Below, one piece after another: positions 52,716 to 62,156 of a DNA stretch of 64,000 nucleotides. Each line of letters starts with the position of its first letter. Within the stretch, counting starts at the first letter, position 1. Below the pieces are notes generated by a model. It was not told the origin of the DNA and ran no database searches. It saw only the letters and a program-made list of their open reading frames with translations. The stretch is from Mixta sp. Marseille-Q2659 (GTDB taxonomy: Bacteria; Pseudomonadota; Gammaproteobacteria; Enterobacterales; Enterobacteriaceae): NCBI RefSeq assembly GCF_940807255.1, contig NZ_CALNWY010000019.1, positions 1-64,000 on the forward strand, in the 5' to 3' direction. The position numbers and the translations under genes were made by a program.

Positions 52716-55058
52716 ATGAAACAAATTCGCCTGTTGGCGCAATATTATGTCGATTTGATGGTTAAGCTGGGTTTAATTCGTTTTTCCCTGCTGTTGGCTT
52801 CTGCGCTAGTGGTGTTGGCCATGGTGGTGCAAATGGCCGTCACGATGCTGCTGCGCGGCCATGTTGAAAGTATTGATATGGTCCGTTCCGTTTTTTTCGG
52901 CCTGTTGATTACGCCGTGGGCAGTCTACTTTCTCTCCGTTGTGGTTGAGCAACTGGAAGAATCACGCCAAAGGTTGGCGCGGCTGGTAGATAAGCTGGAA
53001 GAGATGCGCAAACGTGATTTGGAACTTAACCACCAGATGAAGGAGAACATCAGCCAGCTCAACCAGGAAATCACCGATCGTATCAAAGCCGAAGAGGCGC
53101 GTTTGCTGGTTGTCGATAAGCTGAAAGAGGAGATGGCGCGGCGCGAACAGGCGCAAATCGAACTTGAGCAACAATCTTCCTTCTTACGTTCTTTCCTCGA
53201 TGCCTCGCCCGATTTAGTCTTTTACCGCAATATCGATCAACAATTTTCCGGCTGTAACCGGGCGATGGAGCTGCTAACCGGGAAAAGCGAGAAGCAGCTG
53301 ATCGGCCTGACACCGAAAGAAGTCTACGACGAAGAAGCGGCAGCGAAAGTGCTGGAAACTGACGAAAAAGTGTTCCGGCATAACGTTTCTCTAACCTATG
53401 AGCAGTGGCTGCAATACCCAGATGGTCGCAAAGCCTGTTTTGAAATTCGAAAAGTACCTTATTACGACCGCGTCGGTAAACGTAGCGGTCTGATGGGCTT
53501 TGGACGCGATATAACGGAACGCAAGCGTTACCAGGACGCGCTGGAAAACGCCAGCCGCGAGAAGACCACCTTTATTTCTACTATCAGCCATGAACTGCGT
53601 ACGCCGTTAAACGGCATTGTAGGGTTGAGCCGCATTCTGCTGGATACCGAACTCAATCAGGAACAGTTGAAATACCTGAAAACTATCCACGTTTCAGCGA
53701 TAACGCTGGGCAATATTTTCAATGACGTTATTGAGATGGATAAGATCGAGCGCCGCAAGGTACAGCTCGATAATCAGCCGCTCGATTTCACCGGTTTCCT
53801 GGCGGATTTAGAAAATCTCTCCGGCCTGTTAGCCCAGCCGAAAGGGCTAAAATTTGTCTTGCAGCCGCATCTGCCGCTGCCGCATAAAATCATCGCCGAC
53901 GGTACGCGTCTGCGCCAGATTCTGTGGAACCTCATCGGTAATGCGGTGAAATTTACCCAGCAGGGCGAAATTATCGTGCGGGTATCCTACGAAGCGGAGC
54001 AGCTACGCTTTGAAGTTGAAGATTCAGGGATGGGTATTCCACTGGACGAACAGGACAAGATCTTTGCGATGTATTATCAGGTTAAAGATCAGCACGGCGG
54101 TAAACCTGCAACCGGCACCGGCATTGGGCTGGCTGTTTCACGGCGGCTGGCGCAGACAATGGGCGGCGATATTACTGTGCGCAGCCAGCCCGGCGAGGGT
54201 GCTTGCTTTACGGTGACATTAAATGCGCCGCATATTGCTGAGGAAGTGGAGGATGAAATGCCTGCGGATGAGATGCCATTACCGGCGCTGCATGTACTGC
54301 TGGTGGAAGATATTGAGCTGAACGTAATCGTGGCGCGTTCGGTACTGGAGAAGCTGGGAAATAGCGTTGAGGTCGCCATGACCGGGCAGGCCGCTCTGGA
54401 CATGTTTGACCCTGATGAGTTCGATCTGGTCCTGCTGGATATTCAGCTGCCGGATATGACCGGGCTGGACGTAGCGCGCGCTATTCATCAACGTTTTAGC
54501 GGGCAAACATTGCCGCCGTTAGTGGCATTAACCGCAAACGTACTCAAGGATAAAAAAGAGTATCTGGATGCCGGTATGGATGATGTCCTCAGCAAACCGC
54601 TGGCGGTGCCGGCTCTGACCGCGATGATTAAAAAGTTCTGGGACTATCAGGAAACGGCGCTGACGGAGCCTCAGGCCGATTTAGACAATAAGAAGCTGGC
54701 TCTGCTCGATCTGCCGATGCTGGAGCAATATATCGAGCTGGTCGGCCCCGATTTAATCACGCGCAGCCTGGATATGTTTGAACAGATGTTGCCTGGCTAT
54801 CTGGCAGTGCTTGATTCGAATATGATGGCGCGCGATCAGAAGGGCATTGCGGAAGAAGGACATAAAATTAAAGGCGCCGCAGGGTCGGTTGGCTTACAAC
54901 ATCTTCAACAGCTGGCGAAGCAGATCCAAAGCCCGGAATTACCTGCCTGGTGGGATAACGTTCAGGAATGGATTGACGAGTTAAAACAGGAGTGGCAGCA
55001 CGACGTAGCGGTATTACGGGAGTGGGTTGCACAACAGGAAGCGAGAAAAAAGCAGTAG
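52716..55058 (+). CDS. arcB: Aerobic respiration control sensor kinase ArcB
   Basis: 780 aa (E. coli 778). Two N-terminal membrane helices, a leucine-zipper region, a PAS domain with the redox-sensing Cys180 and Cys241, a kinase domain with His292 (FISTISHELRTP), a receiver domain with Asp575 (LVLLDIQLPD) and an Hpt domain with His716 (EEGHKIKGAAG). It senses quinone redox state and phosphorylates ArcA. The ATG at 52716 (MKQIRLLAQYYVDLM) matches E. coli and has GGAAGGA upstream; 11 further codons are open upstream. The sRNA ArcZ lies convergent at its 3' end. Confidence 0.98.
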   Translation: MKQIRLLAQYYVDLMVKLGLIRFSLLLASALVVLAMVVQMAVTMLLRGHVESIDMVRSVFFGLLITPWAVYFLSVVVEQLEESRQRLARLVDKLEEMRKRDLELNHQMKENISQLNQEITDRIKAEEARLLVVDKLKEEMARREQAQIELEQQSSFLRSFLDASPDLVFYRNIDQQFSGCNRAMELLTGKSEKQLIGLTPKEVYDEEAAAKVLETDEKVFRHNVSLTYEQWLQYPDGRKACFEIRKVPYYDRVGKRSGLMGFGRDITERKRYQDALENASREKTTFISTISHELRTPLNGIVGLSRILLDTELNQEQLKYLKTIHVSAITLGNIFNDVIEMDKIERRKVQLDNQPLDFTGFLADLENLSGLLAQPKGLKFVLQPHLPLPHKIIADGTRLRQILWNLIGNAVKFTQQGEIIVRVSYEAEQLRFEVEDSGMGIPLDEQDKIFAMYYQVKDQHGGKPATGTGIGLAVSRRLAQTMGGDITVRSQPGEGACFTVTLNAPHIAEEVEDEMPADEMPLPALHVLLVEDIELNVIVARSVLEKLGNSVEVAMTGQAALDMFDPDEFDLVLLDIQLPDMTGLDVARAIHQRFSGQTLPPLVALTANVLKDKKEYLDAGMDDVLSKPLAVPALTAMIKKFWDYQETALTEPQADLDNKKLALLDLPMLEQYIELVGPDLITRSLDMFEQMLPGYLAVLDSNMMARDQKGIAEEGHKIKGAAGSVGLQHLQQLAKQIQSPELPAWWDNVQEWIDELKQEWQHDVAVLREWVAQQEARKKQ

Positions 55059-55062
55059 CCTG

Positions 55063-55183
55063 AAAAAAAATGACCCCGGCTTATGCCGGGGTGCGCGAAT
55101 ACTGCGCCAACACCAGGGAAAAGGGTCGCTCAGGCCATTTTTCGTAGAGTTCACAAGCGGCATAAGCTCGGTATTGGTTAACG
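55063..55183 (-). ncRNA. arcZ: Small regulatory RNA ArcZ
   Basis: On the minus strand, the segment from 55121 to 55063 reads TTCCCTGGTGTTGGCGCAG, then TATTCGCGC, then an ACCCCGGC / GCCGGGGT hairpin and CATTTTTTTT. This is the processed, Hfq-binding 3' part of E. coli ArcZ with its terminator, as I remember that sequence. The position also agrees: convergent with the 3' end of arcB. ArcZ activates rpoS translation, represses flhDC and others, and reduces arcB mRNA; ArcA-P represses it. The 5' end is set by analogy with the 121-nt E. coli RNA and is approximate. Only the conserved 3' half is certain. Confidence 0.88.
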
Positions 55184-55951
55184 CTTTGACACACCTTAGC
55201 AAATCTCAACGTATCTGTTAAATGATTCATTAAAATATGTGATGTAGTCCAGCCTTTACACTCAGAAAACATTAATTTGCTGACACAGTCAGACAGCAAG
55301 TTAACTGAGGGCCTATCTTGGCGTCAATTTGAGCTTTTGTAAAGGATTTCATTGCAAAAATCTTCTCCTTTTCTGGACTCATGGATGAACAGCGAAACTT
55401 CGCCAGCGTGCGTTAAAAATAACAGGTTTTATCTTTTCTTAATCTATTGTAATTAAAGAAAATAAAAGCCATGCATTCGACTGCTGTCTGATGCAAGAAG
55501 GAGCGCCTTGCTGTCGTGTAAACCTGGTTTTACTTGCCAGCGTTGAGTAAAATTTTAAGACAAAATAAAAGGATATGGTGAACGATAAACGTGCTGTAAA
55601 GCGGGCACCTGTTTTCAGCTTTACTTCAGTTAATTTTGTATTTTTCATCACGATAGTGTTCATTTATCAGGCTATTCATAAAAAGTTTAAATGTTTTTTC
55701 TAATGGGTGAGCAGGGCTGATTTAAGCAAAATATGCGAAAACAGCAAAGCAACTAAACTTTGGAACCGATTCCCTTGGAATGGAACTCATTGATGTAATA
55801 AGAAATTAACAATTTCTGAAATTATGAATCATAAAATAGTGTGTGAAAAAAAGCCTTTTTGTGATTGCCGCAGGAGCGTAATTACACCCTGGAACAGAGC
55901 GGTATCAAGAGTAATTGATAAGTGAAAAAAACATGTAATGGACAAAAACGC
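55184..55951. other. arcZ-mtgA intergenic region
   Basis: About 770 bp, strongly AT-rich. E. coli has elbB between arcB/arcZ and mtgA; no ElbB-like frame is present. The region should hold the arcZ promoter on the left and the mtgA promoter on the right. It also contains a 42-codon open frame (55575-55703), a perfect palindrome AGAAATT-AAC-AATTTCT (55801-55817), and a short minus-strand frame with a good ribosome-binding site (55272-55382). Confidence 0.55.
55575..55703 (+). CDS. Possible small single-pass membrane protein
   Basis: A 42-codon frame (ATG at 55575, GTG alternative at 55578) after AAAAGGA. The protein has a basic N-terminus (MVNDKRAVKRAP), one hydrophobic segment of about 20 residues (FTSVNFVFFITIVFIYQAI) and a basic end (HKKFKCFF). 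I do not recognise a family. The charge pattern is that of small inner-membrane proteins, but the AT-rich DNA could yield such a frame by chance. Distance to SD is short for the ATG and better for the GTG. Confidence 0.3.
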   Translation: MVNDKRAVKRAPVFSFTSVNFVFFITIVFIYQAIHKKFKCFF

Positions 55952-56668
55952 ATGGGAAAAATTAAAAGCGGTGTATTACGTACCGGCAGGCGTTGGCTGA
56001 CGCGTTTGCTGATAGCGGTTATTGGTCTTTGGCTGGCGGGCATCATCATTTTCGCCTTTCTTCCGGTTCCATTTTCAGCCGTTATGGCAGAGCGGCAAAT
56101 TTCTGCCTGGCTTCGGGGTGATTTTTCCTGGGTTGCGCATTCCAGCTGGGTTTCCCGAGATGGAATCGCGCCGTGGATGCCGCTGGCGGTTATCGCTGCT
56201 GAGGATCAAAAGTTTCCTCAACATTGGGGATTTGATGTCGAAGCGATTGAATCAGTACTTGATAAAGAGAACGGACGCTTGCGTGGCGCCTCGACGATTT
56301 CACAGCAAACGGCAAAGAATTTGTTCCTCTGGGATGGACGCAGCTGGGTACGCAAAGGGCTTGAGGCGGGCTTGACGCTAGGATTAGAAGGCGTCTGGAG
56401 TAAAAGACGTATTCTCACCGTCTATTTAAATATTGCAGAATTCGGTGACGGTATTTTTGGCGTTGAGGCTGCATCGCAACACTATTTTCATAAACCTGCC
56501 AGCCGTTTGACGATGGCTGAGGCCGCGTTGCTGGCGGCGGTATTACCTAATCCGCTGCGTTTTCGGGTTGATGCGCCTTCGGCTTATGTCCGCCAGCGTC
56601 AGGCGTGGATTATGCGTCAGATGCGCCAGCTGGGCGGCGTCGGCTTTATCCAACGGCAGCATCTGTAA
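55952..56668 (+). CDS. mtgA: Monofunctional biosynthetic peptidoglycan transglycosylase
   Basis: 238 aa from the ATG at 55952; a GTG ten codons upstream is possible and neither has a strong ribosome-binding site. One N-terminal membrane helix, then a GT51 domain with the catalytic Glu in [15 protein letters not shown] and the block [22 protein letters not shown]. It polymerises lipid II into glycan strands and is found at the septum. It ends just before the convergent npr. Confidence 0.95.
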   Translation: MGKIKSGVLRTGRRWLTRLLIAVIGLWLAGIIIFAFLPVPFSAVMAERQISAWLRGDFSWVAHSSWVSRDGIAPWMPLAVIAAEDQKFPQHWGFDVEAIESVLDKENGRLRGASTISQQTAKNLFLWDGRSWVRKGLEAGLTLGLEGVWSKRRILTVYLNIAEFGDGIFGVEAASQHYFHKPASRLTMAEAALLAAVLPNPLRFRVDAPSAYVRQRQAWIMRQMRQLGGVGFIQRQHL

Positions 56669-56673
56669 TTTAA

Positions 56674-56946
56674 TTACTCTTCGTCAAAACCTGCTTCAAA
56701 AAGCTCAATGACGGCTGCCAGCGCCTGCTGTTCTTGCGGGCCGCTGGCTTCAATTTCAATATGTCCGCCTTTTGCTGAATCGAGCATTAGCAGGGCAATC
56801 ACGCTGCTGGCTTCGGCCTCGGTGCCCGCCTCATTACGCAGCAGCACTTCCGCATCAAAACTCTGTACCAGCTCAAACAGCTTCATTGCCGGGCGTGCGT
56901 GCATGCCCAGCTTATTTTTAATCTCAACGGTTTGTCTGGCGGTCAT
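56674..56946 (-). CDS. npr: Phosphocarrier protein NPr
   Basis: 90 aa HPr paralogue of the nitrogen phosphotransferase system (ptsO). The phosphorylated His16 is in [10 protein letters not shown]; the Ser-containing helix ([14 protein letters not shown]) is conserved. It carries phosphate from EI-Ntr (PtsP) to EIIA-Ntr (PtsN). Its ATG overlaps the rapZ stop by four bases. Confidence 0.97.
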   Translation of the reverse strand: MTARQTVEIKNKLGMHARPAMKLFELVQSFDAEVLLRNEAGTEAEASSVIALLMLDSAKGGHIEIEASGPQEQQALAAVIELFEAGFDEE

Positions 56947-57797
56947 GATTTACGTTTTTCCAGCGTGCGATGACGGGATTGAACATTTTTACCGCGCGAG
57001 CGGAAATAATCAGCCAGCTGTTCGGCAATATAAACGGAGCGGTGCTTGCCGCCGGTACAGCCGATAGCCACCGTTAAATAGCTGCGATTATTGGTTTCCA
57101 GCATCGGCAGCCAGAGTTCCAGATAGCTGCGCGTCTGATAAATGAAGTTATGAACTTCCGTATGACGATCGAGGAATGCCGCAACGGGACGATCGAGGCC
57201 GGTCATCGGGCGCAGTTTGGGATCCCAGTGCGGATTGGGAAGAAAGCGCACGTCGAAGACATAATCGGCGTCGATAGGAATCCCATGCTTGTAGCCAAAA
57301 GATTCAAACACCATAGTCAGTTCGCGTTCACGCTTGCCAAGCAGGCGCGTACGCAGCATTTCGGCCAGTTCATGCACAGACATTTCAGAGGTATCAACGA
57401 TCAGATCGGCGCGTGAGCGTAGCGGCTCCAGAAGATCGTTCTCTTCATCAATGGCGCTTTCCAGCGACAAATTTTTGCTGGAGAGTGGATGCAGGCGGCG
57501 GGTATCGCTATAACGACGAATCAGTGTATTACGATCGGCATCAAGAAAAAGTAGCTGGGGCGAGAAGCTGCCGGGCAGGTTAGTTAATGCTTTTTCCAGT
57601 ACATCCGGCGACTCCGGCATATTGCGCACGTCAATACTGACAGCAGCGGAAATGTTACGTTCTACCAGCGAGCTTGCCAGGTCGGGCAGTAGCGCTACCG
57701 GCAGGTTATCGACACAGTAAAAACCCATATCTTCCAGCGCGCGTAGCGCGACAGATTTCCCTGAGCCTGAACGACCGCTGACGATCATCAGCACCAT
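56943..57797 (-). CDS. rapZ: RNase adapter protein RapZ
   Basis: 284 aa, the E. coli length. N-terminal ATPase-like domain with Walker A GRSGSGKS at residues 8-15, C-terminal GlcN6P- and RNA-binding domain with [20 protein letters not shown]. It delivers the sRNA GlmZ to RNase E and so controls glmS translation. It lies between ptsN and npr in the rpoN operon. Confidence 0.98.
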   Translation of the reverse strand: MVLMIVSGRSGSGKSVALRALEDMGFYCVDNLPVALLPDLASSLVERNISAAVSIDVRNMPESPDVLEKALTNLPGSFSPQLLFLDADRNTLIRRYSDTRRLHPLSSKNLSLESAIDEENDLLEPLRSRADLIVDTSEMSVHELAEMLRTRLLGKRERELTMVFESFGYKHGIPIDADYVFDVRFLPNPHWDPKLRPMTGLDRPVAAFLDRHTEVHNFIYQTRSYLELWLPMLETNNRSYLTVAIGCTGGKHRSVYIAEQLADYFRSRGKNVQSRHRTLEKRKS

Positions 57798-57862
57798 TAA
57801 GTTATCTCCCCATTTAACCCGCTACCGGCTGTCCGGCGCGGGCAAAAGTGCAAGCTGACTAA

Positions 57863-58348
57863 TTAGTGATTTTCTTCTGGCGTCGCGGTGATGATTTCAT
57901 ATAAATCTTCATCGCTTTGCGCTGCCCGCAGCCGACGGCAAACGGTTTTGTCGGCCAGTCGCTTCGCTACCAGCGAAAGGGTATGCAGGTGTGTTTTACA
58001 TTGATCCGCTGGCACCAGCAAGGCGAACAGCAAATCGACCGGCTGGTTATCAATCGCATCAAACGCGATAGGCTGATCGAGGCGAATAAAAACGCCCACG
58101 GCGCGCAGCGTATCCTCTTCCAGCTTGCCGTGCGGAATCGCTATGCCGTTGCCAATACCGGTACTGCCCATACGTTCACGCGTCAGAATAGCTTCAAAAA
58201 CCGTCTGATGCGGCAGGTTGAGCTGCTTGGCAGCCAGTTCACTGATGATTTCCAGTGCCCGCTTTTTGCTCTGGCAATGTACTCCGCTGCGGGTACAGTC
58301 AAGATTAAGTACAGAGCTGAGTTCCAGTGAGAGTTCGTTATTCATCAT
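57863..58348 (-). CDS. ptsN: Nitrogen regulatory EIIA protein PtsN
   Basis: 161 aa. The phosphorylation site is His73 in GIGNGIAIPHGKLEEDT. Unphosphorylated PtsN controls K+ transport (TrkA, KdpD) and other targets. Two adjacent ATGs (58348 and 58345) are possible starts with a weak ribosome-binding site. Upstream is hpf, downstream rapZ. Confidence 0.97.
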   Translation of the reverse strand: MMNNELSLELSSVLNLDCTRSGVHCQSKKRALEIISELAAKQLNLPHQTVFEAILTRERMGSTGIGNGIAIPHGKLEEDTLRAVGVFIRLDQPIAFDAIDNQPVDLLFALLVPADQCKTHLHTLSLVAKRLADKTVCRRLRAAQSDEDLYEIITATPEENH

Positions 58349-58533
58349 AGTTTCTGTATATTCACATTTACTGGCGCATCGCGCTACTTTACGCGTCTTG
58401 CGACGAGAAAAGCAGTAAAAAATTGCCAGCGTGGCGTGAATGGAAAAAGGGGGCGAAAAAGATCGCCCCTGTCAGCGCCGTACTATCGTCTCCGATAAGC
58501 TGTCGGCCTGTTTTTCCTTCCGCCGCGTGAAGG

Positions 58534-58821
58534 TTAGTGTTGTTTTAATTTGTCTTTATGTTTGGTTAGCTGGCGAGCCAGCTTATCAATTAAACCATCA
58601 ATCGCCGCATACATATCATCAGCTTCAGACGTTGCGTGCAGTTCGCCACCGCTAACGTGCAGCGTTGCTTCGGCAATCTGCTGGACTCGTTCTACCTTTA
58701 GCACAATATGAACCTGGGTTATCCGGTCCGAATATTGTTCCAGTTTGGCAAATTTATTGTTCACGAAGTCACGTAAAGCACTAGTGATTTCAATATGTTG
58801 CCCGGTAATGTTGAGTTGCAT
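58534..58821 (-). CDS. hpf: Ribosome hibernation promoting factor
   Basis: 95 aa short-type HPF, the E. coli length. MQLNITGQHIEITSALRDFV at the start; GGELHATSEADDMYAAIDGLIDKLARQLTKHKDKLKQH at the end. It converts 90S into 100S ribosome dimers in stationary phase. The ATG at 58821 has GAAGGAAG upstream; the frame is open nine codons further. It follows rpoN by 23 bp. Confidence 0.97.
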   Translation of the reverse strand: MQLNITGQHIEITSALRDFVNNKFAKLEQYSDRITQVHIVLKVERVQQIAEATLHVSGGELHATSEADDMYAAIDGLIDKLARQLTKHKDKLKQH

Positions 58822-58844
58822 AGCGTCTTCCTTCTCAGTGATGA

Positions 58845-60278
58845 TCAAACCAATTGCTTACGCTGGTTCGATGGCGGGATGGACAAAGACTCGCGGTACT
58901 TGGCGACAGTGCGGCGCGCTACCATAATGCCTTGCTCAGACAACATGGAGGTCAGCTTGCTGTCGCTCAGCGGTTTGGCGGGGTTTTCCGCCGAGATAAG
59001 CTTTTTCACCAGCGCGCGAATAGCCGTTGATGAGGCTTCGCCGCCGCCTTCGGTATTCACATGGCTGGAGAAAAAGTATTTCAATTCGAAAATGCCGCGT
59101 GGGCTGTGAAGATATTTTTGGGTAGTCACGCGGGAGATGGTGGATTCGTGCATATCGACGGCCTGGGCAATATCTGCCAGCACCATCGGGCGCATAAACT
59201 CTTCGCCCTGTTCGAAAAAAGCCTGCTGCTGTTCGACAATACAGCGCGTCACTTTCAATAGCGTATCATTACGGCTTTCAAGGCTTTTAATCAGCCACTT
59301 CGCATCCTGCAGGTTGGTGCGGATAAACTGGCTATCGCTCTCGTTACGCGTTGAGCTGCCCAGAGCGGCATACTGCTGATTTATCTTGAGGCGCGGAACG
59401 CTATCGCCATTTAACTCCACCGTCCAACGATTGCCGATTTTACGCACCAGAACGTCAGGAATGACATATTCCGGCTCGCTGGTATTAACCGACTGACCGG
59501 GCCGGGGATCGAGCGACTGAATCAGCGCCATCGCGCCTTTTAATACCTCTTCTTTCAGGCGCGTCACGCGCATCAGGCTGCGAAAATCGTGGTTCGCCAA
59601 CAGATCGAGGTGTTGGTCGACAATGAGTTGCGCTTCCGCAAGCAGCGGCGTCGCGCGTGAATACTGGGAGAGCTGTACCAGCAAGCAGTCGCGCAAATCG
59701 CGGGCGCCAACGCCGATCGGATCGAAGCGCTGAATGCGCTTTAATACCGCTTCAACTTCATCCAGCGCCAGCTCTTCGTTGCCAATGCTGTCGCGGATCT
59801 CATCCAGCGTCACGGTCAGGTAGCCCGTATCATCAATGGCATCGACAATAGAGGTTGCAATAGCGCGATCGGTATCGGTAAAGGGCGTCAGTTCTACCTG
59901 CCACATCAGGTAATCCTGCAGCGATTGGGTGGTTTCGCCCTGATAAACCGGCAGTTCATCATCGCGATAATCATTGCCGGTGCCTGAGGGCGTACCGGCC
60001 GTGTAGATCTCATCCCAGGTGGCATCAAGGGGCAACTCGTCCGGCATATCCTTTTGCTCAAGTGCTTCCCGCGTATCAAGCATTTCACTTTCGCTATACT
60101 CGCGAGAATCCACCTCTTCATGGATATCGGTCTGCTCAAGCAGCGGATTACTCTCCAGCGCCAGCTGAATCTCCTGTTGGAGTTCCAGCGTGGAAAGCTG
60201 TAGCAAACGAATTGCCTGCTGTAGCTGCGGCGTCATCGCCAGCTGCTGACTGAGCCTGAGTTGCAAACCTTGCTTCAT
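58845..60278 (-). CDS. rpoN: RNA polymerase sigma-54 factor
   Basis: 477 aa, the E. coli length. The Gln-rich region I ([31 protein letters not shown]) binds activators; an acidic region II follows; the RpoN box [10 protein letters not shown] near the C-terminus reads the -24 element. It directs transcription of nitrogen and other regulons, including the promoter predicted here for yhdWXYZ. Followed by hpf, preceded by lptB. Confidence 0.98.
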   Translation of the reverse strand: MKQGLQLRLSQQLAMTPQLQQAIRLLQLSTLELQQEIQLALESNPLLEQTDIHEEVDSREYSESEMLDTREALEQKDMPDELPLDATWDEIYTAGTPSGTGNDYRDDELPVYQGETTQSLQDYLMWQVELTPFTDTDRAIATSIVDAIDDTGYLTVTLDEIRDSIGNEELALDEVEAVLKRIQRFDPIGVGARDLRDCLLVQLSQYSRATPLLAEAQLIVDQHLDLLANHDFRSLMRVTRLKEEVLKGAMALIQSLDPRPGQSVNTSEPEYVIPDVLVRKIGNRWTVELNGDSVPRLKINQQYAALGSSTRNESDSQFIRTNLQDAKWLIKSLESRNDTLLKVTRCIVEQQQAFFEQGEEFMRPMVLADIAQAVDMHESTISRVTTQKYLHSPRGIFELKYFFSSHVNTEGGGEASSTAIRALVKKLISAENPAKPLSDSKLTSMLSEQGIMVARRTVAKYRESLSIPPSNQRKQLV

Positions 60279-60326
60279 ATTCAGAATACAGATTCCTGAT
60301 AAAACACCGCCATAACTGACACCATA

Positions 60327-61052
60327 TCAGAGTCTGAACTCTTCACCCAAATAGACGCGCTTCACTTGTTCATCGGCCAGGATCGCCTCCGGGGTGCCGT
60401 GAGCGATCAAATGGCCCTGGCTGACGATATAGGCACGTTCGCAAACGGCCAGCGTTTCACGCACGTTATGGTCGGTGATCAGTACGCCAAGCCCGCTGTC
60501 GCGCAGGTGTTCGATAATCTTTTTAATATCAATCACCGAAATAGGGTCAACGCCGGCAAAAGGCTCATCCAACAGGATAAATTTAGGATTCGCCGCCAGC
60601 GCACGTGCGATTTCTACACGCCGACGTTCGCCGCCCGATAACGCCTGGCCAAGGCTATTACGCAGATGTTCGATATGAAACTCTTCCATCAGCTCTTTAG
60701 CGCGATCTTCGCGCTGCTCGGTGGTCAAATCGTCCCGTACCTGCAGTACGGCCATCAGATTGTCATAAACGCTCAGACGGCGGAAGATAGAAGCTTCCTG
60801 CGGCAGATAGCCGATACCGCGACGTGCGCGCGCATGCAGCGGCAGAATGCTGATATCTTCATCATCGATGACAATGCGGCCCGCATCGCGCGGCACAATG
60901 CCAACAACCATATAAAAGGTGGTGGTTTTGCCCGCGCCGTTCGGACCAAGCAGCCCGACGATTTCGCCTGATTTAACCTGAAGGCTGACATCCTCCACCA
61001 CACGGCGGCCCTTATAGGCTTTCGCCAGATTTTCAGCGAGTAGTGTTGCCAT
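60327..61052 (-). CDS. lptB: LPS export ABC transporter, ATPase LptB
   Basis: 241 aa. Walker [18 protein letters not shown] near residue 35, signature [16 protein letters not shown] near 138, Walker [14 protein letters not shown] near 158. With LptFG it drives lipopolysaccharide out of the inner membrane. It lies five bp downstream of lptA. Confidence 0.98.
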   Translation of the reverse strand: MATLLAENLAKAYKGRRVVEDVSLQVKSGEIVGLLGPNGAGKTTTFYMVVGIVPRDAGRIVIDDEDISILPLHARARRGIGYLPQEASIFRRLSVYDNLMAVLQVRDDLTTEQREDRAKELMEEFHIEHLRNSLGQALSGGERRRVEIARALAANPKFILLDEPFAGVDPISVIDIKKIIEHLRDSGLGVLITDHNVRETLAVCERAYIVSQGHLIAHGTPEAILADEQVKRVYLGEEFRL

Positions 61053-61057
61053 ACGAA

Positions 61058-61609
61058 TTAGTTACTCTTCTTTTGGCCAGTAGATGAGGCGGGTTTATCC
61101 TGCAGTTGCGAAGGCACCAGTACCGTCGTTACGCGCTTATTCTCGCCAGCGCTTGAGGCCTGCATTTTCTGCTCTTTCACCAGATAGGTAATGCGATCGC
61201 CTTTTACATTGCTGTCCAACTGCTCGATATAGGCGTTGCCGGTCAGTTCGACGAAATCTTTCGCCAGTTCATAGCGCATCTTTGACGCGTGGCCTTTTAC
61301 CGGCTTCCCATCATCCTGCAGTTGATAAAAGGTCGCGGGATTGCCGTAAGCATCAACTACGGTTTTTTTGTTATCACCGCCGGGGCGGGTGACGACCACT
61401 TTATCCGCGGTAATTTTGATCGAACCCTGCGTCACAATAACGTTGCCGGTAAAGGTCGCGACATTACCTTGCATATCCAGCGCCTGGTTAGCCGAGTCGA
61501 TGTTCACCGGCTTTTCAGAATCGCCGGTTAATGCGAAAGCCGGAATACTGGTGGCCAGCAGGGTACTGATAAGCAGTAACTTAAGGCTGTGGTTGTTCAT
61601 TGATTTCAT
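61058..61609 (-). CDS. lptA: LPS periplasmic bridge protein LptA
   Basis: 183 aa. Signal peptide [26 protein letters not shown], then the OstA beta-jellyroll ([31 protein letters not shown]). LptA oligomers form the bridge that carries LPS across the periplasm from LptC to LptD. The start at 61609 is preferred (61600 is an alternative); it lies inside the end of lptC, an overlap of 29 bases also seen in E. coli. Confidence 0.96.
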   Translation of the reverse strand: MKSMNNHSLKLLLISTLLATSIPAFALTGDSEKPVNIDSANQALDMQGNVATFTGNVIVTQGSIKITADKVVVTRPGGDNKKTVVDAYGNPATFYQLQDDGKPVKGHASKMRYELAKDFVELTGNAYIEQLDSNVKGDRITYLVKEQKMQASSAGENKRVTTVLVPSQLQDKPASSTGQKKSN

Positions 61610-62156
61610 AATTAGTTTTGACCTTTTCAATCAGCTCGGCCGTTTTCGTCCGTAAATTACCGCGCATTTTCATACCAGTGGAATTAAAGCTGCGGCCATA
61701 AAGCGTTACCTGGTCGTTGGACATTACATCCTGCGTAACCAGATTTACCTGCGCGTTATCAGTCTTAATCCGCTCAAGCTGTGCATCTTTCGTCAGGCTG
61801 TTCACTTCAACATGACCGTACAGATAGAGCATGCGATCTTTAGTCAGTTTGGCTTTATCCGCACGTACTGACCAGGCAGGAATTTTATTGTCGTCGTAGG
61901 TGGTCATCAGCGGATTATCAAACCAGCTGACCTCATCGGCGGAAAAGTAGGTCACCTTATCCGACACCAGTTTGTAGCTCAGGCTGCCGGTCGGGTTATA
62001 GACCACCGTGCTGGAGTTCGCACTGGTATAGGTCGGCTCCTGATTATCCATTTCAACCGGCGCCTGCGTTTCATCAGTTCCCGCAAGATTCCAGCCGATC
62101 AAGATAATGGCAATCAACGCCAGTAATAGCGTTATCCAACGCCTGGTTTTACTCAT
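61581..62156 (-). CDS. lptC: LPS export protein LptC
   Basis: 191 aa bitopic protein: one N-terminal membrane helix (WITLLLALIAIILIGWNL) and a periplasmic jellyroll. It receives LPS from LptB2FG and passes it to LptA. Its start overlaps the kdsC stop by four bases; its end overlaps lptA. Confidence 0.97.
   Translation of the reverse strand: MSKTRRWITLLLALIAIILIGWNLAGTDETQAPVEMDNQEPTYTSANSSTVVYNPTGSLSYKLVSDKVTYFSADEVSWFDNPLMTTYDDNKIPAWSVRADKAKLTKDRMLYLYGHVEVNSLTKDAQLERIKTDNAQVNLVTQDVMSNDQVTLYGRSFNSTGMKMRGNLRTKTAELIEKVKTNYEINEQPQP

Noticed and set aside
55081-55299. 72-codon minus-strand frame next to arcB
   Set aside because: Its last third is the ArcZ RNA and its stop codon lies in the ArcZ terminator loop, so the frame is a by-product of the sRNA gene.
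55439-55663. 74-codon minus-strand frame in the arcZ-mtgA gap
   Set aside because: No ribosome-binding site or family; AT-rich, and antisense to the better supported 42-codon frame.
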